NCBI RefSeq assembly: GCF_020164595.1
Contig: NZ_JAIQZE010000003.1
Coordinates: 172,979 to 236,978, forward strand
DNA length: 64,000 nucleotides
DNA from: Psychroflexus longus
Lineage (GTDB): Bacteria > Bacteroidota > Bacteroidia > Flavobacteriales > Flavobacteriaceae
Direction of reading: 5' to 3'
Of this stretch, positions 1-8,824 are shown in pieces; the first letter of the stretch is position 1; each line of letters starts with the position of its first letter. The notes under the pieces were generated by a model, which saw only the letters and a program-made list of their open reading frames with translations, was not told where the DNA came from and searched no databases. Position numbers and translations under genes: made by a program.

Positions 1-675
1 CTGAATATAATCTTCTTCAGTTTGTTCAATGGAAGCTTCGTAAGCTCTAAACTCTTTATGATTAAGACGAAGGAAAGAAAAATCAGGGAGTAATTCGTGC
101 TGACCAGCCCTTATTTGTCTTGGATCTAGTCTCAGCTGTATCCATAGTTCATTTTCAGTAAGTGTCGGCTTCATCTTAAAACTCAAATCTGCTTCACCTT
201 CAAAATAAGAATGTGTTTCCAGTTCGAATTCTGTTTTGTGATTGAGTTGTGCATAGTATTGACCACACCATTCTTGGATGCTGGAAGCGACTTTCAGTAC
301 TGGTGTTTTCTTTTCTAAAGGCAAAAAAGCACTTTGCATGATACTGTAGGGATAAATTCCAGTATTAAATTTTTTAGTAGAATTCAATTTCATTACGGAA
401 ACGGTTTTTTCTGATTTTGTGTTGGCTTTTACCTGTGCCTCTGGTAGAAAATCTTCTGTGACGAATATCATCATGCCTTTTCCATGTCGCTTTTCTCCAT
501 AACGGTAAAATTCCAAATCATAACTGGTTAATTCTGCTTTACCATCATACCAATAAGACTTAAAAGCTTCAGATAAATTTCGTGGCTCGGCACCTGCATT
601 AAGCTTTGACTCTGGTTGAGGTTCTGTCTTGCAACTATAAGTGCTAACGAGTAATAAAATCAGAATATATTTCAT
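1..675 (-). CDS. Hypothetical lipoprotein, C-terminus cut off by window start
   Basis: The reading frame opens at an ATG at 675-673 and stays open to the window edge (225 codons), so the C-terminus is missing. The first residues form a short hydrophobic signal ending in STYSC, a lipobox with Cys15 as the probable lipidated residue, so the protein should be membrane anchored. The rest is a mixed soluble sequence rich in charged residues with no motif I recognise. It lies 65 nt downstream of maf on the same strand and may be the last gene of that run. Function unknown. Confidence 0.75.
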   Translation of the reverse strand, partial: MKYILILLLVSTYSCKTEPQPESKLNAGAEPRNLSEAFKSYWYDGKAELTSYDLEFYRYGEKRHGKGMMIFVTEDFLPEAQVKANTKSEKTVSVMKLNSTKKFNTGIYPYSIMQSAFLPLEKKTPVLKVASSIQEWCGQYYAQLNHKTEFELETHSYFEGEADLSFKMKPTLTENELWIQLRLDPRQIRAGQHELLPDFSFLRLNHKEFRAYEASIEQTEEDYIQ

Positions 676-740
676 TAGTAATGTTTTTATCCGTTGTAAT
701 TTAAAAATATTTCTGTTGCAAAAGCAATTAGCTTTTTCTA

Positions 741-1322
741 CTACTTAATTTGTGAGAGTTTTTCATAAACCAAATGGATGGGAAATCCCATGACGGTATA
801 GAAAGAACCTTTTAGTTCTGAAATGCCAATCTGGCCAATCCATTCCTGTATGCCATAAGCTCCAGCCTTGTCGAAAGGCGAATAATTATTTATGTAATGC
901 CAAATCTCATCGTCTGTGAGGGGTTTGAATTTTACTTCTGCGGAATCAAAAAAGGTTTCTGTTTTCTCAACAGTCTTGATGCAAAACGATGAGATAACTT
1001 CGTGGGAGGCGTTTGATAATGATTTTAGCATTTGGTAAGCTTCTTCTTTGTCACTTGGCTTATTCAGAGCTTTATTATTGTGCCAAACGATTGTGTCACC
1101 GGTGATTAAAATTTGATTGTGTTTCAAATCCTCAAATTGATCTGCTTTTAATTCTGCAAGGTAATCGCTGATTTCATGATGTTTTAGTTCCTCACTGAAT
1201 ACTTCATCCACAGAGCGAAGTTCAATTTTAAAATCGACTCCAATGGATTTCAATATTTCTTGTCTTCTTGGTGAACCTGAAGCCAAAATGACTTCTTTGT
1301 CCTTCAAATTGTCTAAAATCAT
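741..1322 (-). CDS. maf: Maf family nucleoside triphosphate pyrophosphatase
   Basis: House-cleaning enzyme that hydrolyses non-canonical or excess nucleoside triphosphates (dTTP/UTP or modified forms) to the monophosphate and pyrophosphate. The 193 residues match the family length. The N-terminal SGSPRR motif (residues 15-20) is the phosphate-binding loop, and ITGDT (73-77) carries the catalytic Asp76. A conserved KAGAYGIQ stretch follows near residue 150. The start overlaps the stop of the upstream UbiA-family gene by 4 nt, which implies translational coupling. The exact substrate cannot be told from sequence alone. Confidence 0.93.
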   Translation of the reverse strand: MILDNLKDKEVILASGSPRRQEILKSIGVDFKIELRSVDEVFSEELKHHEISDYLAELKADQFEDLKHNQILITGDTIVWHNNKALNKPSDKEEAYQMLKSLSNASHEVISSFCIKTVEKTETFFDSAEVKFKPLTDDEIWHYINNYSPFDKAGAYGIQEWIGQIGISELKGSFYTVMGFPIHLVYEKLSQIK

Positions 1323-2212
1323 AAAATTAAAAATGTTAGCATGGAACAGAGTCCGGTTAAAAATACAAGTTTTAAATTGAAACTAATTTTTCTGTAATCC
1401 TTAGCAGATTTTGCTTCCAGGGTTTTTTTTGAAATCAAAATCAAGGGTAAAATAATTAGAACAAATACATAGAATATGAAAATATTCAGATTTAGGAAAT
1501 AAGCCAAAACTATGGATAGTAAAACTAAAATTGTGAAGGTAAGCAGTCCGAATATAACGTAGTTGCTTCGTTTTTTTCCTATTAAAATAGGCAGGGTTTT
1601 CATAATGCAAAAATAATCTCCTCTAATGTCCTCTATATCTTTAATGAGTTCACGACACAAATTCAAAAGAAAAGCAAGAAAAGAATAGACTAATAATGTA
1701 AAAAAAGCCACAGGATAATTGACTTTATCGATTAAAGCTATTCCCAAACAAAACAGACTTAGACCAACTAATAAGCTAACCAGTAAATTCCCTAAAACAG
1801 CAACGCGCTTCAACCATATGGAATAAAAGGCAAGTGCAAGCGGCGAAAACACAATAATGTAAAACACCAGCCAAATATGCTTAAATGGCTGTATCACAAA
1901 AAGATATAATGCAATTCCTAGCCCAAGAACATTAAATACGAAATAAAGCCTCAAGGCTAGCTTTCTTGAAATCACTTTATCGATAATAAGCTTGTCGGGT
2001 TTGTTGATGCTGTCGGTGGTGACGTCAAAAAAATCATTGATGATATTTCCTCCAGAGGCTACAAAAACTATAGATAAAGCAAGTAGACTGTAATGAAACA
2101 GGTTTAATTCTAGTGGGACCCCAAAACCTGGCACCAAAGCAAATCTTATAAGTCCTGCAGTAAATAGCAAGAGCAGTAAATTTTTCCATCTTATAAGATT
2201 GAGAATATGCAT
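1319..2212 (-). CDS. UbiA family prenyltransferase (geranylgeranylglycerol-phosphate geranylgeranyltransferase-like)
   Basis: Integral membrane prenyltransferase of 297 residues with about eight hydrophobic segments. The two Asp-rich motifs that bind the Mg-prenyl diphosphate are visible: NDFFDVTTD at 59-67 and DIEDIRGD at 192-199. Bacteroidota homologues in this context are usually annotated as geranylgeranylglycerol-phosphate geranylgeranyltransferase-like; the true acceptor is unknown to me. It sits between kdsC (19 nt upstream) and maf (4-nt overlap), so all three are probably cotranscribed. Menaquinone or another prenylated product is possible. Confidence 0.85.
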   Translation of the reverse strand: MHILNLIRWKNLLLLLFTAGLIRFALVPGFGVPLELNLFHYSLLALSIVFVASGGNIINDFFDVTTDSINKPDKLIIDKVISRKLALRLYFVFNVLGLGIALYLFVIQPFKHIWLVFYIIVFSPLALAFYSIWLKRVAVLGNLLVSLLVGLSLFCLGIALIDKVNYPVAFFTLLVYSFLAFLLNLCRELIKDIEDIRGDYFCIMKTLPILIGKKRSNYVIFGLLTFTILVLLSIVLAYFLNLNIFIFYVFVLIILPLILISKKTLEAKSAKDYRKISFNLKLVFLTGLCSMLTFLIL

Positions 2213-2231
2213 CTAGCTTATCGATTAGTGC

Positions 2232-2735
2232 TTAGAACTTCCACTTTCCCTGAGTTTTTAGCACCTGTTCGATAAGGTCTCTCACACAACCTTCGCCACC
2301 TTTTCTATGCGAAACGTAATCTGAAACCGCTTTTACTTCTGGTACTGCATCTTGTGGACAGGTGGCCAAGCCAACCATTTTCATCGGATAAATATCAGGA
2401 ATATCATCTCCCATGTAGGCCACGTGTTCGGGCTTGATATCGTAAACATCAAGAAACTCTTCCAGACATTCGACTTTGTCGGCAACCCCTAAGTGAATGT
2501 TGGTCACCCCTAAATCTTTGAGTCGGGTCCTTACCATTTCATTAGTCCCGCCAGAAATAACAATAATTTCGTACCCGGCTTTCAGGGCTTCTTTTACGAC
2601 GAAACCATCCTTAACGTTCATGGTTCTTATAAGGTCTCCAGAGGTAGATATTTGTAGAGCACCATTGGTGAATACGCCGTCCACGTCGAAGGCAAATGTG
2701 GTGACTTTGTTTAGTAATTCTTTATAATTAGTCAT
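2232..2735 (-). CDS. kdsC: KdsC-like HAD phosphatase (3-deoxy-D-manno-octulosonate 8-phosphate phosphatase)
   Basis: Small HAD-superfamily phosphatase of 167 residues with no cap domain, the usual size of KdsC. Motif I is FDVDGVFT, with nucleophile Asp17 and acid/base Asp19. Motif II is VISGG near 59-63, and motif III is GDDIPD at 109-114. KdsC releases phosphate from KDO-8-phosphate for lipopolysaccharide core synthesis in the cytoplasm. The start overlaps the end of the upstream DUF2520 gene by 8 nt. A different sugar-phosphate substrate within the same subfamily cannot be excluded. Confidence 0.88.
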   Translation of the reverse strand: MTNYKELLNKVTTFAFDVDGVFTNGALQISTSGDLIRTMNVKDGFVVKEALKAGYEIIVISGGTNEMVRTRLKDLGVTNIHLGVADKVECLEEFLDVYDIKPEHVAYMGDDIPDIYPMKMVGLATCPQDAVPEVKAVSDYVSHRKGGEGCVRDLIEQVLKTQGKWKF

Positions 2736-3474
2736 GCTTTTGTATAATTGATTGTGTAAGAAGTTGATAAATATCTTTATGTATTTTATTTTGTAATTGA
2801 CCTAGGTGCCTTTTAATCGTGCTTTGATCTTTCCTGATCGCAGGACCGGTTTGAACATCTGAAGGAGAATTGGACTCAATCTTTTTTGATGTTTCCTGTA
2901 TCAATGCTTTCAAAATGTCAAACGGCATGTTATCTTCTTTACAAATAGACTCTCCAATAGAGTAGAGGTGATTGGTGAAATTGCAAACAAAAACTGCGGA
3001 GAGATGTAAAGTTTGACGTTGAGCAGAATTGATTTCAAAAATTTCTGTAGAAATACATTTTCCAATAGCCCTCAGGATTTTTAAATTTTCTTCTGAATTT
3101 GCCTCCAGACAGATTGGAATTTTAGAATAATCCAGCTTAGAGCCTTTAGAAAACGTTTGAAGCGGATAAAAAACTCCGGAATTAGCTGACTCTAATATAG
3201 ACTGACTGCCAGAAGTGTGAGCAATAATTCCAGAATTTGTTTGAATTTGGTTTGCCAGCTTTTCGATGACGTCGTCTTTTAAACAAAGCAGGTATAAATC
3301 CGCTTGTTTTAGTTCAGATAAATTTGTGGTTGTAGCTGTAGATTTTTCAAAGACTTGCAAGGAATCAGGTTGATGATTATAAACCTGAATCACAGAGCAT
3401 TCACTTGAAGCTTGAAAAGCTTGAAACATATGGGTAGCCACGTTACCAGTTCCTAAAATGACTATTGAAAACAT
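2728..3474 (-). CDS. Rossmann-like/DUF2520 domain oxidoreductase
   Basis: Protein of 248 residues that starts with a dinucleotide-binding fold: beta strand SIVILGTGNVATHM with the GxGxxA loop at residues 8-13. The second half, from about residue 125, matches the C-terminal DUF2520 helical domain often paired with this fold, related to F420/NADP reductases. The substrate is unknown. It is first in the minus-strand run DUF2520-kdsC-UbiA-maf, and a TACCTTTG box lies about 26 nt upstream of its start. Confidence 0.82.
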   Translation of the reverse strand: MFSIVILGTGNVATHMFQAFQASSECSVIQVYNHQPDSLQVFEKSTATTTNLSELKQADLYLLCLKDDVIEKLANQIQTNSGIIAHTSGSQSILESANSGVFYPLQTFSKGSKLDYSKIPICLEANSEENLKILRAIGKCISTEIFEINSAQRQTLHLSAVFVCNFTNHLYSIGESICKEDNMPFDILKALIQETSKKIESNSPSDVQTGPAIRKDQSTIKRHLGQLQNKIHKDIYQLLTQSIIQKHD

Positions 3475-3500
3475 TCACTGTAAGTTTTAATTCTTTCAAA

Positions 3501-3508
3501 CAAAGGTA
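3501..3508 (-). promoter_or_regulatory. Candidate promoter -7 box for the DUF2520-kdsC run
   Basis: Minus-strand TACCTTTG fits the Bacteroidota -7 consensus TAnnTTTG and lies 26 nt before the ATG at 3474. I see no clear TTG at the -33 position, so this is a moderate call. Confidence 0.45.
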
Positions 3509-3722
3509 GTGTTCATTTTTAATTCTAAAATGGAAACTCAAGGATCCCATAATTAATATTTATAGTAATTCTTAAAAGCAAAGGATGTCATTGAATTTTA
3601 ATCTTAGGTGTTGATAATTGTTTAAAATATTAACATCAAGTATTTGGATTTCAGAGTTTTTAATTAACACAACTTCAACGTTCGTAACCAGGTCTATGGT
3701 TTAAAAATCCTCTTGTATTAAG

Positions 3723-3730
3723 TATATTTG
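3723..3730 (+). promoter_or_regulatory. Candidate promoter -7 box for ccsBA
   Basis: TATATTTG matches TAnnTTTG, with a TTTA at 3700-3703 about 19 nt upstream as a weak -33 element. It is 20 nt before the ATG at 3751. The 3475-3750 spacer between the divergent genes otherwise holds only AT-rich sequence. Confidence 0.55.
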
Positions 3731-3750
3731 CAGTTCGTATTTTAGAAACT

Positions 3751-6700
3751 ATGCTAGAGAAAAAAATTAAAGATATACTGTTTTCAACTCGATTGATGGC
3801 AGTGCTTTTTATCATTTATGCGGTTGCTATGGGTGTTGGTACTTTTATTGAAAATTCCTATACAACTGTTACCGCTAGAGAATGGATATATGATGCTTGG
3901 TGGTTTGAGGTGATTATGGTATTTTTTGTCATCAACTTTATTGGGAATATCTTTAGATACAAACTGTTGAGGAAAAAGAAATGGACCACGTTACTACTTC
4001 ACTTATCCTTCATCTTGATTTTAGTAGGAGCTTGGGTGACACGCTATATTGGTGAAGAAGGCATTATGCCAATTCGTGAAGGCGAAGTTGAAAATACAAT
4101 GCTTTCAGAAAAAACTTATTTGTCAACTTTTATTGATGGTGAGATTGATGGAGAACCTTTGAGGAAAAAGCAGGAATTTAATATCAATCTTGGGCCTGCA
4201 ATTACCGCAGGAAAAACGATTAAGACAGATTATAACGGAACGCCAGTTAAAATAGAATTCCTTGAATTTATTCAGGGTGCCGAAGAAGGGGTTGTAGAAG
4301 ATGAAACAGGAGACTATTTCCTGAAGATTGTTGAAGCTGGTGAAGGCAATAGACACGATCACTTTTTGAAAGCTGGTGAAGTTGCCAATATTCATAATAT
4401 TCTATTTGCTTTCAATAAACAAACCGATGGAGCTATCAATATAATAGGGAATAATGAAGTAGGGTTTACTATCACTTCACCATTTGAAGGGGACTGGATG
4501 CGAATGGCCGATCAGGAAAAGGGACAGCTAGCAGTTGATTCTATTCAGGATCTACAATTGCGGTCTTTATATAATGTTGGAGGCATGCAGTTTGTGATTC
4601 CTGATCCAGCGATTAAAGGACGATATGATTTAGTTCAAAAAGAAATGGTAACTAAAAATGATCCAGATGGTATTTTCGTTCAAGTGACTGCCAATGGTGA
4701 AACTGAAAAATTAGGATTGCTTGGTGGTAAAGGTTACCAAATGGATATGAAAAAACTAAGTGTTGGTGGTTTTGAAGTTTATATGAGTTATGGTAGTAAA
4801 GATGTAGAACTCCCATTTGCTTTAAAACTCAACGATTTTATCGCTAAAAAACATCCAGGAACTGAAGATAGAAGGCAACCTAGTTACGAATCTTTTATGA
4901 GTAAAGTTGAAGTAGTGGACGGTAGTAATTCTTATCCTTACGATATTTACATGAATCATGTTTTAGACCATAAGGGCTATCGTTTTTTCCAATCTTCTTT
5001 CGATCCAGATGAAGGAGGAACTATTTTGTCTGTAAACAATGACTGGTGGGGCACCTGGATAACTTACATAGGATATTTTTTATTATATCTGGGAATGATG
5101 GCGATTATGGTGGATAGAGGATCAAGATTTGGAGATATAAGGAAAAAATTGGATAAAATCAAACAGAAGAAAGCAAAATTAGCTAGTGTATTCATTCTGT
5201 TGTTTGGAATGACGGGTTTTGCTCAAACTCAAAATGGAAATGTTGTTGAGGAGCCTAATCAGGTTCAGGAAGGTGAAACAAACGTAGACCACGCTACTCA
5301 TGAGATGATCCCTGAAGTAGATTATGACAAGGTCATCAAAATGATTCAAGCCAATAAAGTAGACAAAAAGCATGCTGCCAAATTTGGTGAACTCATCATC
5401 CAGGATTATGGGGGTAGAATGAAACCTATCAATACATATTCTTCGGAATTACTTAGAAAACTCGGAAAAAAAGATGAGTATAATGAATTGAATAGCGATC
5501 AAGTCTTATTGTCAATGATCGAAAACCCTAATATTTGGTATTCTGCACCTCTTATTTCCATTAAAGCTAAAAATGACAGTTTACATCATGTTCTTGGTGT
5601 TGAAGAAGATATCAAATATGTTTCTTTAACTGATTTTTTCGAACCCAAAACTGCAGAATACAAATTAGGAAAGTATCTAGATGATGCATACAAAGCAGCC
5701 GTTCCTAATCAATTCCAAAAAGACTTTATCACCGCAGATGAAAAGGTGAATTTGATTTACAATACTTTACTTGGCAAGCAATTCAAAATATTTCCAATAC
5801 CAGATCATCCGAATAACAAGTGGGTAGCCTTTCCGGAGCTTGATGAGGAAAGATATTTTACTGGTGTAGACACGCTTTACACTAAGCAAATCTTACCACT
5901 CTACATGCAATCCTTGAGGAGTGCTAGGCAAACAGGAGATTATGAACAATCGAATGAATTGCTTTTAAGCCTGAAGTCATTTCAAAAAAAGTATGGAGAA
6001 GAAGTTATGCCAGCAGAGGACAAGGTGAAAGCTGAAATTCTCTATAATAAAATTGATATTTTTAATATCCTCTTTCAGCTATACCTTTATGTGAGTTTGA
6101 TCATGATCGTATTTGTGATCATGAGAATTTTTAAAGAAAATAAGCTCAATAAGTATGTAATTACGACGAGTAAAGTTCTTCTCATTATTTTATTTGTTGC
6201 TCACACAGCAGGACTTGCTGCGCGTTGGTATATTTCAGGACATGCACCCTGGAGTAATGCGTATGAAAGCATGATTTATGTGGCTTGGGCTACGATGTTC
6301 TTTGGTCTGGCGTTTGGACGTAAAAGTGATCTGACGATGGGTTCTACTGCTTTTGTAACTTCCATTATACTTATGGTGGCGCACTGGAACTGGTTAGATC
6401 CAAGTATTGGTAATTTGCAACCCGTTTTAGACTCGTATTGGTTAATGATTCACGTGGCTGTTATTGTAGGAAGTTACGGTCCATTTGCATTAGGTGCCAT
6501 TATAGGTTTGGTTTCTCTCATTCTAATTATTGCAACGAATAAATCTAACTTCAAGAAAATGAAGTTGAATATCCAGGAGTTAACGATCATCAATGAATTA
6601 GCGCTTACTGTTGGACTTGTAATGTTGACTATAGGTAATTTCTTAGGTGGTCAATGGGCCAATGAGAGCTGGGGTAGATACTGGGGCTGGGATCCCAAAG

Positions 6701-6975
6701 AAACCTGGGCACTTATCAGTATTTTCGTTTACGCCTTTGTAATTCACATGCGTCTAGTGCCAGGTTTGAGAGGCTTGTTCGCATTCAACTGGGCTGCAGT
6801 TATCGCATTTGGATCTATACTGATGACTTACTTTGGAGTTAATTTTTATCTAACTGGTTTGCACTCATACGCAAGTGGAGATCAAATTATCAGTTATCAA
6901 TTTATCATCATAGCATTTGCTGCGTGGATTCTACTTGGTATTGCAGCTAAATACAAGTATAAGAAGTTTTACTAA
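3751..6975 (+). CDS. ccsBA: Fused cytochrome c biogenesis protein CcsBA (ResB-CcsA)
   Basis: System II heme handling and cytochrome c synthetase that exports heme and attaches it to apocytochromes in the periplasm. At 1074 residues it is a full-length fusion. The ResB/CcsB part has membrane helices near residues 14-36, 46-64 and 73-92, a large periplasmic domain, and another helix near 440-457. The C-terminal CcsA part begins near residue 770 and holds about eight helices, including the WWD-type motif WGRYWGWDPKETW near 975-988 and conserved His residues (VAHTAG, SGHAPW, MIHVAV). A hydrophobic segment at about 475-492 ending in GFAQTQ looks like a cleavable signal at the junction. Confidence 0.93.
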   Translation: MLEKKIKDILFSTRLMAVLFIIYAVAMGVGTFIENSYTTVTAREWIYDAWWFEVIMVFFVINFIGNIFRYKLLRKKKWTTLLLHLSFILILVGAWVTRYIGEEGIMPIREGEVENTMLSEKTYLSTFIDGEIDGEPLRKKQEFNINLGPAITAGKTIKTDYNGTPVKIEFLEFIQGAEEGVVEDETGDYFLKIVEAGEGNRHDHFLKAGEVANIHNILFAFNKQTDGAINIIGNNEVGFTITSPFEGDWMRMADQEKGQLAVDSIQDLQLRSLYNVGGMQFVIPDPAIKGRYDLVQKEMVTKNDPDGIFVQVTANGETEKLGLLGGKGYQMDMKKLSVGGFEVYMSYGSKDVELPFALKLNDFIAKKHPGTEDRRQPSYESFMSKVEVVDGSNSYPYDIYMNHVLDHKGYRFFQSSFDPDEGGTILSVNNDWWGTWITYIGYFLLYLGMMAIMVDRGSRFGDIRKKLDKIKQKKAKLASVFILLFGMTGFAQTQNGNVVEEPNQVQEGETNVDHATHEMIPEVDYDKVIKMIQANKVDKKHAAKFGELIIQDYGGRMKPINTYSSELLRKLGKKDEYNELNSDQVLLSMIENPNIWYSAPLISIKAKNDSLHHVLGVEEDIKYVSLTDFFEPKTAEYKLGKYLDDAYKAAVPNQFQKDFITADEKVNLIYNTLLGKQFKIFPIPDHPNNKWVAFPELDEERYFTGVDTLYTKQILPLYMQSLRSARQTGDYEQSNELLLSLKSFQKKYGEEVMPAEDKVKAEILYNKIDIFNILFQLYLYVSLIMIVFVIMRIFKENKLNKYVITTSKVLLIILFVAHTAGLAARWYISGHAPWSNAYESMIYVAWATMFFGLAFGRKSDLTMGSTAFVTSIILMVAHWNWLDPSIGNLQPVLDSYWLMIHVAVIVGSYGPFALGAIIGLVSLILIIATNKSNFKKMKLNIQELTIINELALTVGLVMLTIGNFLGGQWANESWGRYWGWDPKETWALISIFVYAFVIHMRLVPGLRGLFAFNWAAVIAFGSILMTYFGVNFYLTGLHSYASGDQIISYQFIIIAFAAWILLGIAAKYKYKKFY

Positions 6976-6997
6976 TGAATAAGTCCTATCTCTAATA

Positions 6998-7070
6998 CTT
7001 CCCAAAGGGAAGGGAGCTATATTAAAAGTAAAATTCCACTCCTTGAGAGGGGAAGAATAGAGGAGGAATT
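6998..7070. repeat. Hairpin-rich intergenic sequence between convergent ccsBA and aroE
   Basis: CTTCCC-AAA-GGGAAG (6998-7012) is a perfect short hairpin. It is followed by a second GC-richer module with CTCC-TTGA-GAGG and an AATTCC/GGAATT pair (about 7031-7069). Neither has a strong U tract on the plus strand. The composition differs from the AT-rich flanks and resembles dispersed extragenic hairpin repeats of flavobacteria; it may also end aroE transcription. Confidence 0.45.
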
Positions 7071-7075
7071 ATTTT

Positions 7076-7804
7076 TTATTCATTCCATATTTCCCAAGCT
7101 TTTTCAGCCTGAGCAATGAGCATTTGCTCTCCATTGATAATTTGAGCTCCTTTTTCTTTACCTTGAGCAAGAAAACTAGTGATTGAAGGATTATAGATCA
7201 GATCGTATAGAAGGTGTCTTTCATCAATAAATTCAAAAGGAATAGGAGGGAATTGATTAACATCCGGATGTGTGCCAAGAGGTGTGCAATTCACTATAAG
7301 TTGATGATTTTTTATTATATCTGAAGTCAACTCCTCATAAGTATAATCTCCTTTTTCTTTATCTCTGGAAACAAGATTGATATTGTATCCCATCGACACT
7401 AATGCATGCCTGATTGCTTTAGCAGCACCACCAGTTCCTAAAATTAAGGCTGCTTCATGGTTTGGTGCAATGAGTGAGAAAATGGATTTTGTAAATCCAA
7501 AAACATCTGTATTGTATCCAATCAATTTTTTATTTTCTATCTTAATTGTATTTACGGCACCGATGCGTTCCGCCTGTGAATCAATTTCATCTAGGTATGG
7601 AATTACCTCTTCTTTGTAGGGTATCGTTACATTAAGTCCAGCCAATTCAATCGAGTTATTGACAATCTGTTTTATTTCCTTAATGTCGTCAATATCATAA
7701 TTGATGTATTTAGCCTTGATAGCTTCATTATGAAATTTGGTATTGAAATATGATTTTGAAAAAGAATAATCTATATTTTTCCCTATAAGTCCGTATGTTG
7801 TCAT
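7076..7804 (-). CDS. aroE: Shikimate dehydrogenase
   Basis: Reduces 3-dehydroshikimate to shikimate with NADPH, step four of aromatic amino acid synthesis. The 242 residues are slightly short for the family. Visible motifs are YSFSKSYFN (substrate loop, near 12-20), NVTIPYKE with the catalytic Lys near residue 64, the nucleotide loop GTGGAAKAI near 122-130, and the C-terminal GEQMLIAQAEKAWEIW. It starts 3 nt after the stop of the second DUF368 gene, so it is probably the last gene of that run. DAHP synthase and aroA lie within 7 kb. Confidence 0.95.
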   Translation of the reverse strand: MTTYGLIGKNIDYSFSKSYFNTKFHNEAIKAKYINYDIDDIKEIKQIVNNSIELAGLNVTIPYKEEVIPYLDEIDSQAERIGAVNTIKIENKKLIGYNTDVFGFTKSIFSLIAPNHEAALILGTGGAAKAIRHALVSMGYNINLVSRDKEKGDYTYEELTSDIIKNHQLIVNCTPLGTHPDVNQFPPIPFEFIDERHLLYDLIYNPSITSFLAQGKEKGAQIINGEQMLIAQAEKAWEIWNE

Positions 7805-7807
7805 GTG

Positions 7808-8824
7808 CTATCTTTTTTTACTTTGCTTACCGTACCAGGCAAGGCTCAAAACTATTAAAATTCCTAATATAATAAAAGCAAAAGCAATCCATGTGCTTGC
7901 TTCAGACAGATCTGGCCAAAATCTAGCGTAATTATCTAAAACAGGATCACCATTTGTATCTTTGACAATGACTCCGGCTTCGTTTGTTTTATACACTTTT
8001 TCTTTCCAGGGCCAAACTACGCCTAAACTTCCTGTTATAAAACCAATTATGATTGAAAAAGTAATTTTCTTATAATACTTAAGAACGAAGTTGAGTAAGT
8101 GAGATAGTGTAATCAACCCAAAAATAGAACCTGCTGTAAAAGAACCTAAAACTTGCAGTAATCTCACTCTTTTAGGATCTCCAGTAAATGAGAAGTCCAG
8201 CTTTACAATATCTGCAATCGTGTCATAAAGTGCGTTTACAGAGTCAACGAGTAACAAGACGTAATTGCCAAGAAGAATAAGGATAAAAGAGCCGGATAGT
8301 CCAGGAAGAGTCATTCCGGAAACGCTTATAATTCCACAGAAAAACACGAAAAGCAAATGATCATTTTCTGTCGCAGGTTTCAAAAAACTGATGCTTAGAC
8401 CAGCTAGTATTCCCAAAACAATAAAAAGAATAGTTTTAATAGTTCTTATTTTAAAATCCTTTCCTATGTAATATATCGAGCCGATGATCATTCCAAAGAA
8501 AGTAGACCAAACGTATAGCTCATAATGTTGTATAAAAAAATCCAATAACTTGGAAATACTGAAATAGCTGAAGATCATTCCCAGGATGAGAATGAAAAGG
8601 AATTTTGCATTGATGTATTGAAAAAAACTTACAAACCTGGCGTTCAGAAGAAGCTTTAAAGACTTCAGATTAAATTTCTGAAGAGAATAAATAAACTCTT
8701 CATAAAACCCAGCAACAAAAGCAACTACCCCTCCGGAGACTCCTGGAACTTTATTGGCAGCTCCCATGGCAAGTCCCTTCAGAAAAAGGAAAATCTTATC
8801 ATTAAATGTTCTAGTGCTTTGCAT
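7808..8824 (-). CDS. DUF368 family membrane protein (second tandem copy; putative polyprenyl-phosphate transporter)
   Basis: Polytopic membrane protein of the DUF368 family; members such as PopT recycle undecaprenyl phosphate across the inner membrane. I chose the ATG at 8824 because it gives an N-terminus aligning with the neighbouring copy; an in-frame ATG at 8848 would add 8 residues. The family signature is present as GLAMGAANKVPGVSGG, but the Asp found in the other copy (GAAD) is Asn here. A second internal signature, GMTLPGLSGSFILILLGNY, marks the inverted repeat. The gene overlaps the first copy by 14 nt. Confidence 0.85.
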   Translation of the reverse strand: MQSTRTFNDKIFLFLKGLAMGAANKVPGVSGGVVAFVAGFYEEFIYSLQKFNLKSLKLLLNARFVSFFQYINAKFLFILILGMIFSYFSISKLLDFFIQHYELYVWSTFFGMIIGSIYYIGKDFKIRTIKTILFIVLGILAGLSISFLKPATENDHLLFVFFCGIISVSGMTLPGLSGSFILILLGNYVLLLVDSVNALYDTIADIVKLDFSFTGDPKRVRLLQVLGSFTAGSIFGLITLSHLLNFVLKYYKKITFSIIIGFITGSLGVVWPWKEKVYKTNEAGVIVKDTNGDPVLDNYARFWPDLSEASTWIAFAFIILGILIVLSLAWYGKQSKKR

